Positions 26,091 through 34,780 of a DNA stretch of 64,000 nt are shown piece after piece. The notes under the pieces were generated by a model. It had not been told where the DNA came from and made no database searches. It worked only from the letters and a program-made list of their open reading frames with translations. Both the position numbers and the translations under genes were made by a program. Source of the DNA: CAWUKT01 sp963923035 (GTDB taxonomy: Bacteria; Bacteroidota; Bacteroidia; J057; JADKCL01); NCBI GenBank assembly GCA_963923035.1, contig CAWUKT010000016.1, forward strand, positions 32,870 through 96,869, written 5' to 3'. Each line of letters opens with the position of its first letter. The first letter of the stretch is position 1.

Positions 26091-26121
26091 ACAAAAAGGC
26101 CGATCCTTGCGAACCGGCCTT
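26091..26121 (-). terminator. Terminator after the TonB receptor gene
   Basis: Read on the minus strand, AAGGCCG pairs with CGGCCTT across a 12-nt loop and is followed by TTTGTTTT. Confidence 0.8.
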
Positions 26122-26140
26122 GATTGCTACATGATTCGTG

Positions 26141-29044
26141 TTACTTCTTCGTGGGTCGCTCAAATGTGTACGAGACACTGAGCGAATAGGTCCGTCCGAG
26201 GCGGAAGCTGGAGTAAATAAAGTCCGCATCGTTGAGGGTGTGGATCTGGCGGTACTCCGGGTCCAGAAGGTTCCGGGCCCGGAAACGCAGGGCCACTTTG
26301 CCGAAAGATTTGGCGATTGAGAAGTCCAGCCGGGGCCGGGGCTGCTCAAATACGTTCGGGGTACCCCCCACACTCACGTTCGAGATGCGCGGGCCAAATA
26401 CGTTGAAGTTCAAGCTCGTGTTCAGGCCAATGCTGTCATTGACGTAGGCCAATTCACCGTTGATGGTATAGGGCGACTGACCGAACATCGGACGGGTCGC
26501 GGGAGCATCTTCATCCAGGGTCCGGATAAGGGCCAATTCATCGGGGTTGATGTCCAGCTGGGACTGGATTAAGGTCAGGTTGGCCGCGGCCCGGAAATCG
26601 CGCAGGGAATTGCTGATGAAGCCAAGTTTCTTGCGGAATTCGAATTCGGCGCCGTAGAGCAGGGCTTCCGGTACGTTCCGGTAGTTCAGCTCGACGTTCT
26701 GGGCGGTCGGATTGATGACCCGTTCAATCGGGTTTTGGAAGCGCTTGTAGAAGACGCTCACCGAGACGATCTCACTGGTCGTCGGGAACATTTCCCAACG
26801 CAGGTCAAAGTTGTCGATGTTGGTCCGGCGCAGGGTATCGTTCCCGATCAGGACGAAGTCTCGGGTAAAGGCGAAGCTCGCAAACGGCGCCAGTTCCCGG
26901 AAAGTCGGACGGGCCAGGGTCCGGGAGTAGCTCGCCCGGATGTTCATGATGTTCTTCAGAGAATCCTGGTTCAGCGAGTAGATCAGGTTCACGGAAGGCA
27001 GGAAGTCACCCGCATCGACGACACCCGGAGAGAGGCTGGCGTCGCGGCTTTCCACTTCGATATTCGTCAGCTCGTAGCGGCCACCGGCAATCATCCGCAG
27101 GCGCTCGGTCAGGTTGGCTTCGGCCATCGCGTAACCGGAGTAGACGCCCTGACGGCCGCGGTAGCTGTTCTGGGGCTGGGTGGCGTCGATCATGTACAGG
27201 CCGTAGAGGAACAGGCCGTTCTCGTTCGTGTCCACCACGCCGATGTTGTCATCGGCAAAGTAATCCGCATCGTTGCCATTGTAAGGCGTCGTGGCGCTCC
27301 CGATCCGGAAGTCGTAGATCGCTTCCTGGAAGTCACGGGCCTTGTACAAGGCCGAACCACCAAACTTGATCTTGCCTTCCTGGCCGGTCCAGCCTTCGAA
27401 GGGCAGCTCAAAGTGACCTTTGAAGTCCAGGTTGTCCTGGGTCATCTTCCGGAAGAAGCGGGTCGGAACGCGGTAGAGCGATTCCTGGATGAGGTACAGG
27501 GTATCGCCCTGGTTGTTGATTTCGTAGTCGTTGCTGAAGTAGCGCAGGTCCGGCTCGTCCTGGGAAGTGCGGGTATAGGCACCGGCCCAGTTGAAGCCGA
27601 GGCGGCCAAACTTACCGGGGCTGGAACCGTCGCCAAATTTGTGGAAGCCAGAGAGCTGAACGGCATCCATGGAACGCTCGGTGTACTGAATGACGCGCGT
27701 TTCAAAGGTCAATTCGGGGTCGGCTTCCGGAATGGAACCGGTCAGGAAGCGGGCATTGCTGGTTCCGCTCTGGTTGTGGAGGAAGTTCAGGCGCAACTGC
27801 TGGTCACGGCCCACCACATAGGACAGGCTTCCCAGCGCTCCCCACAACACGTCGCGGGTGGCACTTTGGTCGCGCAGGTCCAGCAAAGGCGTCAGGCTGG
27901 CGGTATTGCTGGTATTTCCGGTCAATTTCCACCGGGCGGAGATGCCATTGTCGTAGTAGCTCTCATTGTTCCGGTAGGAAATGCTGGCCACGTAGCCCAG
28001 GGGACGTCCCTTCAGGAAAGTCTGGTTTCCAATGGAGAAGGAGTGGCTGTGGTTAACACCCGAGGTCCGGTTTTGGGGGTAGACGGGGGTGGAAAAGGCA
28101 TTGGAGGAAGAATCAATGACCGATGCCACGTTGGGGTCGCTGAAAGAAGGACCGGCCGGGAGGGGCGTATTCGGGTCGGCAACGTAGTCGGGAGCCGCCC
28201 GGGTGCCATCGTCGATGCCCAACCAGTCGAAGCGGCCGCGGGTACCTTCGAGAAAGTTACTGTTGAGGTTGGCCTGGGGGTTGAAGCCAAGGGAAGAAGA
28301 ATAACGAACGGTGAAGTTCGTGGGAAAGTCTTTTGTGGAGATCTTGATCAAACCACCGGCGAAGTCGCCGGGAAGATCGGGAGAATAGGTCTTGTGCACC
28401 ACGACATTGTCGACGAGGTTGGAGGGGAACATGTCCATCTGGACGGAGTTCCGGTCCGGGTCCAGGCCGGGAATTTCATTGCCGTTGAGGAGGGTCTTGG
28501 AGTAGCGGTCGCTCAGACCGCGGACGTAGACGTATTTGCCGCCTTCAACGGTCACGCCCGTCACCCGCTTCATGGCCGAGCCGACGTCGGAGTCACCGGC
28601 CCGGCGGATGTTCTCGATGGAGATCACATCGACCACGCTGGTGGAACGGCGCTGGAGGTTGAGGACCTGGGCCTCGGAATTCCGCTCGATCTTGGAGTAG
28701 ATGACCACCGTTTCCTGCACATCCGGCTCCAATACGCGGTCCAGGGTCAGGTCCTGGCCGGCGGCCACTGTGACATCTTTGACGGTGTCCGTCAAATAAG
28801 AAACGTAGGAGTAAATCAAGGTATAGGTGCCAGGCTGAATGGGCATGATGGTGTATTCACCACTGTCATCGGTATAGGCGCCACCTTTCAGGGTTTCTCC
28901 GTCCATCAGGCGAACGGTCACCCCCACCAGTGCCTCCTCGTTCTGACCATCAATCACCCGGCCAGTAATGCTTTGTCCGGCCACCCATTGAAAGCAGGTG
29001 AGCAGCGCCAGAAAAGCAAAAGTAGTTGCAGTTTTTCCTCTCAT
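26141..29044 (-). CDS. TonB-dependent receptor with carboxypeptidase-like N-terminal domain
   Basis: A 967-residue outer-membrane receptor. The signal peptide covers residues 1-23 (FAFLALLTCFQWVAGQ). A carboxypeptidase regulatory-like domain follows (ITGRVIDGQNEEALVGVTVRL, then SGEYTIMPIQPGTYTL). The plug is at about 110-250, with GDSDVGSAMKRVTGVTVEGG, YVYVRGLSDRYSKTLLNG and PSNLVDNVVVHKTYSPDLPG. The rest is a beta-barrel ending in the aromatic YSLSVSYTFERP. The plug is of the type with YVRGL...SKTLLNG, often found beside beta-helix lipoproteins like the gene at 30059. The ligand is unknown. Aromatic residues near the end fit barrel insertion. It has its own promoter and terminator. Confidence 0.94.
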   Translation of the reverse strand: MRGKTATTFAFLALLTCFQWVAGQSITGRVIDGQNEEALVGVTVRLMDGETLKGGAYTDDSGEYTIMPIQPGTYTLIYSYVSYLTDTVKDVTVAAGQDLTLDRVLEPDVQETVVIYSKIERNSEAQVLNLQRRSTSVVDVISIENIRRAGDSDVGSAMKRVTGVTVEGGKYVYVRGLSDRYSKTLLNGNEIPGLDPDRNSVQMDMFPSNLVDNVVVHKTYSPDLPGDFAGGLIKISTKDFPTNFTVRYSSSLGFNPQANLNSNFLEGTRGRFDWLGIDDGTRAAPDYVADPNTPLPAGPSFSDPNVASVIDSSSNAFSTPVYPQNRTSGVNHSHSFSIGNQTFLKGRPLGYVASISYRNNESYYDNGISARWKLTGNTSNTASLTPLLDLRDQSATRDVLWGALGSLSYVVGRDQQLRLNFLHNQSGTSNARFLTGSIPEADPELTFETRVIQYTERSMDAVQLSGFHKFGDGSSPGKFGRLGFNWAGAYTRTSQDEPDLRYFSNDYEINNQGDTLYLIQESLYRVPTRFFRKMTQDNLDFKGHFELPFEGWTGQEGKIKFGGSALYKARDFQEAIYDFRIGSATTPYNGNDADYFADDNIGVVDTNENGLFLYGLYMIDATQPQNSYRGRQGVYSGYAMAEANLTERLRMIAGGRYELTNIEVESRDASLSPGVVDAGDFLPSVNLIYSLNQDSLKNIMNIRASYSRTLARPTFRELAPFASFAFTRDFVLIGNDTLRRTNIDNFDLRWEMFPTTSEIVSVSVFYKRFQNPIERVINPTAQNVELNYRNVPEALLYGAEFEFRKKLGFISNSLRDFRAAANLTLIQSQLDINPDELALIRTLDEDAPATRPMFGQSPYTINGELAYVNDSIGLNTSLNFNVFGPRISNVSVGGTPNVFEQPRPRLDFSIAKSFGKVALRFRARNLLDPEYRQIHTLNDADFIYSSFRLGRTYSLSVSYTFERPTKK

Positions 29045-29066
29045 AGTACATGAAGTATGACAACTG

Positions 29067-29095
29067 CAAAGTTCAGTTTGGGGTATTAACCCAAA
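29067..29095 (-). promoter_or_regulatory. Promoter of the TonB receptor gene with an internal inverted repeat
   Basis: On the minus strand TTTG (29092-29095) and GAACTTTG (29067-29074; one base off TAnnTTTG) are 17 nt apart. Between and over them lies the inverted repeat TTTGGG-N7-CCCAAA (29077-29095), a possible operator. Confidence 0.45.
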
Positions 29096-29190
29096 ATGAT
29101 TGGGGAGGAAAATCTACGTTGCACCCATTTCGACTCCGTTAACATTAAATTGATGTGATAACGTCCCTTGTACAATTTCTCCCACCTGCC

Positions 29191-29208
29191 ATCTGAATGG
29201 ATTCAGAT
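29191..29208. repeat. Perfect 8-bp inverted repeat
   Basis: ATCTGAAT-GG-ATTCAGAT. The 2-nt centre disfavours an RNA hairpin, so a dimeric protein site is more likely. It lies between the TonB receptor promoter and the terminator of the next gene. Confidence 0.4.
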
Positions 29209-29218
29209 GAAATAGCAA

Positions 29219-29241
29219 AGGCCACTCCCGGGGAGTGGCCT
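29219..29241 (-). terminator. Terminator after the Cys-rich lipoprotein gene
   Basis: AGGCCACTCC / GGAGTGGCCT is a 10-bp stem with a 3-nt loop. On the minus strand it is followed by TTGCTATTTC, so the U run is weak. Confidence 0.65.
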
Positions 29242-29267
29242 CGCAACATTTTTTCCTGAAAACGGGG

Positions 29268-29651
29268 TCAGTTCAGCTTGCTCACCTTGACTTCGACGAC
29301 GGTGCAGGAAGCATCGCAGGAATTGGTGGTGTCAGCACACTCGATCATGTTGCTGTTCCAACGGATCCACTGACAGGTGCCATTGCCGTCGCAGCCACAG
29401 ACATATTTACCTACCTGGGCATCGGCTTCTTTGATTGAAGACCCACTTTGGATCACCAAGGCTTCCGAGCTGGAATTGTCTTTGGTCAGGACCAGTTCAT
29501 AGCCCTCTTCGACCACGAGCTGATTGCCTTCAATTCGGACGACCGGGGCATCAGAGGTATGGGCGTCGGCGAGGACATCATCCGATTGGCTACACGCAAC
29601 GATGAATGCCAACATCAGGACAGGGGCGATCAGTACGAATAATTTTCGCAT
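29268..29651 (-). CDS. Small cysteine-rich lipoprotein
   Basis: A 127-residue protein with a lipoprotein signal: hydrophobic FVLIAPVLMLAF ends in the lipobox IVACSQ. The N-terminal half of the mature part has beta-like strands (VVRIEGNQLVVEEGYELVL). The last 45 residues carry seven or so cysteines: KYVCGCDGNGTCQW, then IECADTTNSCDASC. The spacing looks like a disulfide-bonded or metal-binding module. I do not recognise a family. The start at 29651 is set by the lipoprotein signal. It lies between the TonB receptor and the beta-helix lipoprotein, each with its own terminator. Confidence 0.75.
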   Translation of the reverse strand: MRKLFVLIAPVLMLAFIVACSQSDDVLADAHTSDAPVVRIEGNQLVVEEGYELVLTKDNSSSEALVIQSGSSIKEADAQVGKYVCGCDGNGTCQWIRWNSNMIECADTTNSCDASCTVVEVKVSKLN

Positions 29652-29996
29652 AATAGGGGGATTTTTGATAATTAGGTAACTGATTGAATTTATTGAGAAT
29701 AAATCTAGCATTCTTGTTTACCAATCTCAACAAAATCACGCCGATTCGGGACATTTGACCCAATCGGAGAAATAGCCCTTGTTGAACATTTATCGCCAAA
29801 ATTCTTGGCGTCCTTCAACCCTTTGCATTGCCCCTTTGAGGCCATTTCCACCGCCCACATTTCCCCGGTCCCCATTTCTCCGTTTCCCCTTCTCCCACTT
29901 TGTTCAGGCTTTGCCAATTCCCATTTCACAATCCCCCCTCCCATTTCCGGTCTTTTTCCCTTGTTCTACCCCCCAATTGCCCCGAAACGACCAGGA
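29652..29996. other. Non-coding stretch with a pyrimidine-rich tract
   Basis: No gene is supported here. From about 29,820 to 29,980 the plus strand is C/T-rich with repeated CCCATTTC and TTTCCCC words, like the tracts before efp and era. The promoter of the 29651 lipoprotein should lie at its left end. Confidence 0.55.
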
Positions 29997-30031
29997 CAAA
30001 AAGAAAGGGACCATCCCGAAGGACAGTCCCT
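29997..30031 (-). terminator. Strong terminator after the beta-helix lipoprotein gene
   Basis: On the minus strand AGGGAC pairs with GTCCCT, and the stem continues through GTCC/GGAT with one wobble around a short TTCG loop. TTTCTTTTTG follows. Confidence 0.87.
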
Positions 30032-30058
30032 GATATATGGTGGGTTGATTGGACCTGC

Positions 30059-31495
30059 TTAGAGGATACCCTGCTCAGAGGCAGCGGACCAGCCCTGGAG
30101 CCAGTTGTCGCTCGGGCCGAAGGCACCACGGTAGGTGACTTGGTCGAACCAGATGACGGAAGGCTGCTGAGCGCCGGAAGCCGCAGCACCGGTCGGAGTT
30201 ACAACCGCAGTGGAGCCGTTGTAGGTAACGCCGGGGTCAGAATCAAAGGTATTGGACGAGCCGAAAGCAGCGCGGATAGCGGTATTGGCAGCGTCAACAT
30301 CAGCCTGGGAAACGATGGTGTCGCCGGCGTTGATCTTGAAGCAAGCGTCAACCGTGGTGGCACCAGAACCGCCGATGTTGTAGAAGAAGTTGTCGGAGAA
30401 GATGATGTTGTTCTGGGTGAACTGGTTGTAAGCGTCGTCGGGACCGGAGAGGAGCTCGATGTCGATGCCGTCTTCCTGGTTGACGAAGATGGAGTTGTAG
30501 TACTCACCACCAGCGTTGTCGCGGATGGTCATGATGTCGGAACCAGCGGAAACACCACGGCCGATATAAGTAGCGTTGGAGATAACCGGCTTGGCGAAGG
30601 GAGTACCGTTTTCAGGAGAGGTACCACCGTCGTGCTCGCCGAGGTCGCCACCGATGGTCGGGTCTTGGAGAGCGAACCAGAACTGGCCGTTGCCAGTGAA
30701 GCCCTGGTCGTAGTCGTAGGAGTCGTCGCCACAGTTGATGGCGGCCAGCCAGCGGCTGTTAACGGTTCCACCGAACCACTCAAAACCGTCGTCTTTGTTG
30801 TTGAAGACTTCGATGTGCTCAACTACGGTACCGGAACCAACACCACCGAAGGTGACACCGTTGATTTCGTTGTCAGCACCAATGTTGGAGCCACCGTAAC
30901 GGACGGAGATATAACGGAGGATACCGGAATCGTCGGCATCATCAGTACCACCGTAGAGACCACGGGCTTCGGAGGTCGGGAGACCTTCGATGGCCTGCTC
31001 GCCGGGGTTGGTATTCAGGGTAGCATCGCCGAGGATGATGAGACCGCCCCAGAGACCACGCTCAGTTGCGGGGATGTCGTTCGGGTTGGTGACGTCGTCT
31101 TCTTCAGCGGTGAAGATGATCGGCTCAGAAGCGGTACCTTCAGCGATGATGCGGCCACCACGGGCAACAATCAGAGCGGAAGCAGCAGCGCCGGTGCCCG
31201 GCTTGCCTTTGATAACGGTACCAGCTTCGATGGTCAGGGTCTGACCATCGTTGACGAATACAAATCCGTCGAGGATGTAAGTCTTGTCTTTGGTCCAGGT
31301 AGTAGTACCAGTTCCATTTCCGTTGTCCACGATGGTTTCGTTGGAATCGAAAATACAAGATCCGTCGTCATTTTTGGCATCGGGATCGTAGTTGACTGCA
31401 TTTACGTCAGTACAACCCTCGCTGCGACAGCCCTGGAGAAACAGGCCACCAGCCAGCACGGCCAGAAGGAGGATGTGGAGCTTCAGAGATTTCAT
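30059..31495 (-). CDS. Beta-helix surface lipoprotein
   Basis: A 478-residue lipoprotein. The signal ends in the lipobox LQGC (Cys near residue 23). A calcium-type repeat follows, GCTDVNAVNYDPDAKNDDGSC, like the GCTDxxAxNYxxxA motifs of Bacteroidota surface proteins. The main body (about 60-440) resembles a right-handed beta-helix: GQTLTIEAGTVIKGKPG, GGRIIAEGTASEPIIF, GLWGGLIILGDATL, then RYISVRYGGS. It carries many Asp and Gly, and later GGTSPENGTPFAKPVISN. Such proteins are often encoded near TonB receptors of the kind at 26141 and are thought to be surface-exposed. The ligand is unknown. It has its own terminator. Confidence 0.85.
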   Translation of the reverse strand: MKSLKLHILLLAVLAGGLFLQGCRSEGCTDVNAVNYDPDAKNDDGSCIFDSNETIVDNGNGTGTTTWTKDKTYILDGFVFVNDGQTLTIEAGTVIKGKPGTGAAASALIVARGGRIIAEGTASEPIIFTAEEDDVTNPNDIPATERGLWGGLIILGDATLNTNPGEQAIEGLPTSEARGLYGGTDDADDSGILRYISVRYGGSNIGADNEINGVTFGGVGSGTVVEHIEVFNNKDDGFEWFGGTVNSRWLAAINCGDDSYDYDQGFTGNGQFWFALQDPTIGGDLGEHDGGTSPENGTPFAKPVISNATYIGRGVSAGSDIMTIRDNAGGEYYNSIFVNQEDGIDIELLSGPDDAYNQFTQNNIIFSDNFFYNIGGSGATTVDACFKINAGDTIVSQADVDAANTAIRAAFGSSNTFDSDPGVTYNGSTAVVTPTGAAASGAQQPSVIWFDQVTYRGAFGPSDNWLQGWSAASEQGIL

Positions 31496-31738
31496 GAAAT
31501 TTTTCGGATTAAAACAGTTTTCAGTTCTGGTGCTGTTCTACGCCTTCGGCGAAGGCATAACTCAACAATACAAAAGAACCTTAGAGAGGTAATCTTGAAA
31601 TAAATTCAAATTGAACAATCCAAGAACTAAGCCGGCTTTAATGTTGAGTTTTTGTAGCGGACGGAGGGGGCCGTTCAACTTAATTTAACAGAAAGGGAGT
31701 GCCAAGGGGAAAAGAGAGACGATTGGTTCCGGGCAATC
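31496..31738. other. Spacer before the beta-helix lipoprotein gene
   Basis: A 243-bp stretch with no gene. It includes a small hairpin, GCCTT-CGGCG-AAGGC, near 31,543, and AT-rich sequence likely to hold the minus-strand promoter. No clean box pair was found. Confidence 0.4.
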
Positions 31739-32407
31739 TCAATCGATTTTGGCCAGGACCGTGACGCCGCCCCGCACCGGCTCGTTGAGGTCCACCTGGA
31801 TTTCAGCGTCCAATGGCACCAGCACATCGATGCGGGATCCGAATTTGATGAAGCCCATTTCCTGACTCTGCTCCACCTCATCGCCTTCCTTGATGTACCA
31901 GCAAATTCGGCGCGCGACCGCCCCGGCAATTTGCTTGAACCCCACCTGCCACTTGTCATTCTCAATCACAAACATGGTTTGCTCATTCAGCTGACTGGAC
32001 TTGGGGTTGTAGGCCACGAGGTACTTACCAGGCTTGTAGTGGTGGTAAGCGACCCGGCCCGCAATGGGATTGCGGTTGACGTGGACATTCAGCGGCGACA
32101 TGAAGATGCTGATCTGGCGCACCGGTCCCTTGAAGAAATGGGGATCGTTGATTTCTTCCATGACGACGACCTTGCCGTCGGCCGGCGCAATGATCGCCCC
32201 CGGATCGGTTTTGGTATCGATGTGGGGATTGCGGAAGAAATTCAGGACAAAGCCAAAGAAGATGACCCCGGCCATGGCCAGGATGATGCCCACGTACCAA
32301 TAGCTGGTCGTCCGGAGCCAGGGAAAATACAAGGCGGACCAGATCGACACCAATATCAACAGGGATACGGGGATGATGACTTTTCCTTCGCGGTGCAATC
32401 GCATCAT
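31739..32407 (-). CDS. psd: Phosphatidylserine decarboxylase, short (archaetidylserine-type)
   Basis: A 222-residue membrane-associated proenzyme that makes phosphatidylethanolamine. Residues about 10-60 contain two hydrophobic segments (IIPVSLLILVSIWSALYF and VGIILAMAGVIFFGFVL). Then come ADGKVVVMEE, the ISIFMSPLNVHVNRNPIAG block with the catalytic His, and GFIKFGSRIDVLVP. Self-cleavage should occur between G190 and S191, giving the pyruvoyl group; the GSR form is typical of the short type. The start is the first of two adjacent ATGs; the frame upstream, CTATTTTGCAACC, looks like a promoter box. A lipoprotein gene lies 45 bp upstream. Confidence 0.94.
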   Translation of the reverse strand: MMRLHREGKVIIPVSLLILVSIWSALYFPWLRTTSYWYVGIILAMAGVIFFGFVLNFFRNPHIDTKTDPGAIIAPADGKVVVMEEINDPHFFKGPVRQISIFMSPLNVHVNRNPIAGRVAYHHYKPGKYLVAYNPKSSQLNEQTMFVIENDKWQVGFKQIAGAVARRICWYIKEGDEVEQSQEMGFIKFGSRIDVLVPLDAEIQVDLNEPVRGGVTVLAKID

Positions 32408-32452
32408 GGTTGCAAAATAGGAAAAGTCAGGGAAACGCAGCGCAACGGGGGC

Positions 32453-32788
32453 TCAATTGGGCAAAGTCGGCTCTTCCAGGCGGCAGATTTCGAGGAAATG
32501 GGCCTCCATGCGGGAATTCCAGTCGGCGAAAGTATCGCCGTGGTAGGCGCGGAGCTTGGCTTCGAAGGCCCGCATGTCCTGGACGTAGTTGTTGAGGGCC
32601 TCATCGTCGATGCCATTTTCCACCGTGGACTCGGTGATGGCGTTGGATTCCTCGCAGAGGTATTCCGCCACAGCCTCGGCATCGCCCAGGTTGGGTTCCC
32701 CGCTGCACGCGGCCATGATCAGGGCGAGGGGCAGGAAGAGGAGCCAGCGGAAGGAAGTGGACAGGGAGGAGGGTACGCGGGAGATCAT
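32453..32788 (-). CDS. Small lipoprotein
   Basis: A 111-residue lipoprotein. The signal LLFLPLALIMAAC gives a lipobox at about residue 24. The mature part (about 87 residues) is helical and acidic, with LGDAEAVAEYLCEESNAI, then FEAKLRAYHGDTFADWNSRM and a final FLEICRLEEP; it has two Cys. I do not recognise a family. The start at 32788 is chosen because it gives a proper signal; TATTTTTA lies 3 nt upstream. It is upstream of psd and may be transcribed with it. Confidence 0.72.
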   Translation of the reverse strand: MISRVPSSLSTSFRWLLFLPLALIMAACSGEPNLGDAEAVAEYLCEESNAITESTVENGIDDEALNNYVQDMRAFEAKLRAYHGDTFADWNSRMEAHFLEICRLEEPTLPN

Positions 32789-32819
32789 GGGTAAAAATAG
32801 GAAAAATGTGGGAGGTGGG

Positions 32820-33596
32820 CTATTTACCCAGTTGGAAGGCCAAACCATAAACCAGGATGGAGTTGAAGCGGGACAAATCAAACAAATAGACATTCTCGAA
32901 GCGGTATTCGAGGCCCACGCTCGTATTCAGGTGGGTGGAGACCGCAAAAGATACCTTGGGTTGAAAGATGAACAAATAATCGGAGCGCTCCACCAAGGAA
33001 TGGCGGTAAAAGAAGTCATTGGCCAAGGCGACCTTCCCTTGGAAGAACTTATTTTCGTGGGTCAAACGAAACATCAACAGACTGCGCCGTCTGATGGGAC
33101 CCAGCCTGGGGCTATTTTCAAACTGGCTTCCATTGTAGTCCGTGTAATCATACCCTGCCCCCACATCCAGGCGAAAAGAATGCCCCTCCCAGCTTTTGAC
33201 ACTACTCAGGCCTCCTCCAAAAAGATGCCGGGCATTTACCCTGAACATTAAATTGTTGTCGTAGTGGTAGAAGACCGTGGGGAAGAACAATTTCTTTTTG
33301 TTCAGCCAGGAGGCTGAAAACAGCTCGTACCAATTGTTCTCGACCTGGGCATTGCCCGTTCTGTTGAAGCGGTAGCTGGTCGAATTCTGAAAGCTCCAGC
33401 GCTTGTTTTCCACTTTGAGGTCCAGCGAATTATTGAATACCAACTGCTCAAAAGTTCCACCGATGAGCCGACCGGAAAGGTCGAGCCTCAAATCATAGTG
33501 GAACTGGCTGCTGTCACGCTGGCCCATCAACTCCTGCCCATTCGACGCCAAACAAGCCAGGACAAAAAGCATACCTATAAGGTTTCGCAAGATCAT
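32820..33596 (-). CDS. Outer-membrane beta-barrel protein, DUF481-like
   Basis: A 258-residue exported protein. The signal peptide ends near LASNGQ (about residue 21). The rest is built of alternating strands with aromatic girdles: FHYDLRLDLSGRLIGGTFEQ, SFQNSTSYRFNRTGN, VENNWYELFSASWL, FRLDVGAGYDYTDYNG, and a C-terminal SILVYGLAFQLGK. The pattern, including a wild-type SxxNSTSYxFN-like strand, resembles DUF481 (salt-induced outer-membrane proteins). The function is unknown. The start at 33596 is set by the signal peptide. It lies 31 bp before the lipoprotein gene and after a strong terminator. Confidence 0.72.
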   Translation of the reverse strand: MILRNLIGMLFVLACLASNGQELMGQRDSSQFHYDLRLDLSGRLIGGTFEQLVFNNSLDLKVENKRWSFQNSTSYRFNRTGNAQVENNWYELFSASWLNKKKLFFPTVFYHYDNNLMFRVNARHLFGGGLSSVKSWEGHSFRLDVGAGYDYTDYNGSQFENSPRLGPIRRRSLLMFRLTHENKFFQGKVALANDFFYRHSLVERSDYLFIFQPKVSFAVSTHLNTSVGLEYRFENVYLFDLSRFNSILVYGLAFQLGK

Positions 33597-33605
33597 TCTC
33601 TCGTG

Positions 33606-33654
33606 GTTTAAAAACAGCAATGGTCTGCAAACTTTAAAAAGTGCAGACCATTGC
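33606..33654 (-). terminator. Terminator after the DJ-1/PfpI gene
   Basis: GCAATGGTCTGCA and TGCAGACCATTGC form a perfect 13-bp stem around a 12-nt loop. On the minus strand TGTTTTTAAA follows. Confidence 0.9.
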
Positions 33655-33671
33655 CCGTGAATGGCTCGGTT

Positions 33672-34550
33672 TTATTGATCGGACTCGGAGAGCGCCTCAA
33701 TCACCAACTGTGAAAACAAGTAACTGCTGTGTTGCTGCTGGCCGGTAATCAGCCGCCCATCGCGGATCGCAAAGGGTTCCAGGGGACCCGCGGCCTCGTA
33801 ATTGGTGTTGGGATTCTTGCGGGCTTCCGACTCGATGGTATAGTCATTCAACTTGAATCCGGCGGCCTCATTATTCATTTTCTCCTCGGCGTCACAGTAT
33901 CCGGTCCAGGTCTTTCCATCGGCCAGCATGGTGCCATCACTCAGCTTGGTCCACAGGAGCAGGCTCGTTCCGTGGCAGAGCATGCCCACCACTTTTCCTT
34001 GCTCGTAAAAATCGGCGATGAACTGGTGCAAGGCTTCGTCGTCTTTGAAGGTCACCAATGGGCCACCTCCACCGGCCACACAGACGGCATCGTACTCGCT
34101 GATGTCAATGTCAGCGATCGCCTTGGTGTTTTCCATCAACTTCCCAAACTGCTTGTGGTGGCTGAAGCCTATGGTCACGAGGTCATTGGGATAGATGGTG
34201 TACTCACTTTCCGGATTGGAGAAGCCGTCAAATTCGACCTTTCCACCCTTGGAAGAAGCCAGGTCCACGGTATAACCGGCCTGGACAAATTCGAAGAAGG
34301 GGCGGGTCAACTCTTCGGCAAAAAAGCCCACCGGCATCTCCTTGAGCGTTCCCGGATTGGAGACCAGGTAAAGGATCTTCTTCGCGGGATACTTATAAGG
34401 TGCGCGCCTTCTGATGACCTCATCGGCCGGGTTTTCCTGTTCAATACTGTTGTCTGCATTCGAGCTGGAGGTTTGACTCCAAGCATAAGTGCCCGTCAGC
34501 AGGAGTAAGCAGAGGGCCAAAACCGTTCCTTTGTAAATTCTATTGATCAT
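33672..34550 (-). CDS. Exported type 1 glutamine amidotransferase-like (DJ-1/PfpI) protein
   Basis: A 292-residue DJ-1/PfpI-superfamily protein. The signal peptide (VLALCLLLLTGTYAWSQ) means it is periplasmic, unlike most Hsp31/PfpI members. The core has KILYLVSNP, the acid region PVGFFAEELTRPFFEFVQAGYTVDLAS, and the nucleophile elbow GMLCHGTSLLLW with the conserved Cys followed by His. The C-terminal ITGQQQHSSYLFSQLVIEAL is typical. Relatives are chaperones, proteases or glyoxalases; which one applies here is not clear. The start at 34550 gives a proper signal. Its terminator is at 33606. Confidence 0.86.
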   Translation of the reverse strand: MINRIYKGTVLALCLLLLTGTYAWSQTSSSNADNSIEQENPADEVIRRRAPYKYPAKKILYLVSNPGTLKEMPVGFFAEELTRPFFEFVQAGYTVDLASSKGGKVEFDGFSNPESEYTIYPNDLVTIGFSHHKQFGKLMENTKAIADIDISEYDAVCVAGGGGPLVTFKDDEALHQFIADFYEQGKVVGMLCHGTSLLLWTKLSDGTMLADGKTWTGYCDAEEKMNNEAAGFKLNDYTIESEARKNPNTNYEAAGPLEPFAIRDGRLITGQQQHSSYLFSQLVIEALSESDQ

Positions 34551-34780
34551 TTTGCTTTGGTTTAATCCATTCAATTATGGGGACAACACAAAGCTATTTC
34601 CTCGAAAAGAGAGATAATTAAAGATACCACGGAAAGACTTATGGAAAGTCCAGATGCGGGTTCGTTCTTGATGGAGGTGGGGGGCCTTGCCAATGGAGTC
34701 CCGGCTAAACGAGGGGGCACAAGCATGGATGGCGGCTCCCTGGTTCCCTTCCGGTACCATCCCCATCTGGCCCGAGGGTC
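34551..34780. other. Spacer before the DJ-1/PfpI gene
   Basis: No gene is supported. The right end runs into the 21-bp repeat array, with possibly two weak extra units between about 34,739 and 34,780. The left end is AT-rich and likely holds the minus-strand promoter. Confidence 0.4.

Noticed and set aside
29900..31600. Insertion sequence or transposon remnant around the beta-helix gene
   Set aside because: There is no transposase, terminal repeats or target duplication.
29900..31603. 567-codon plus-strand frame opposite the beta-helix lipoprotein
   Set aside because: The minus-strand protein has a lipobox, known motifs and a terminator. The plus-strand product is a Val/Gly/Thr/Asp-rich shadow.
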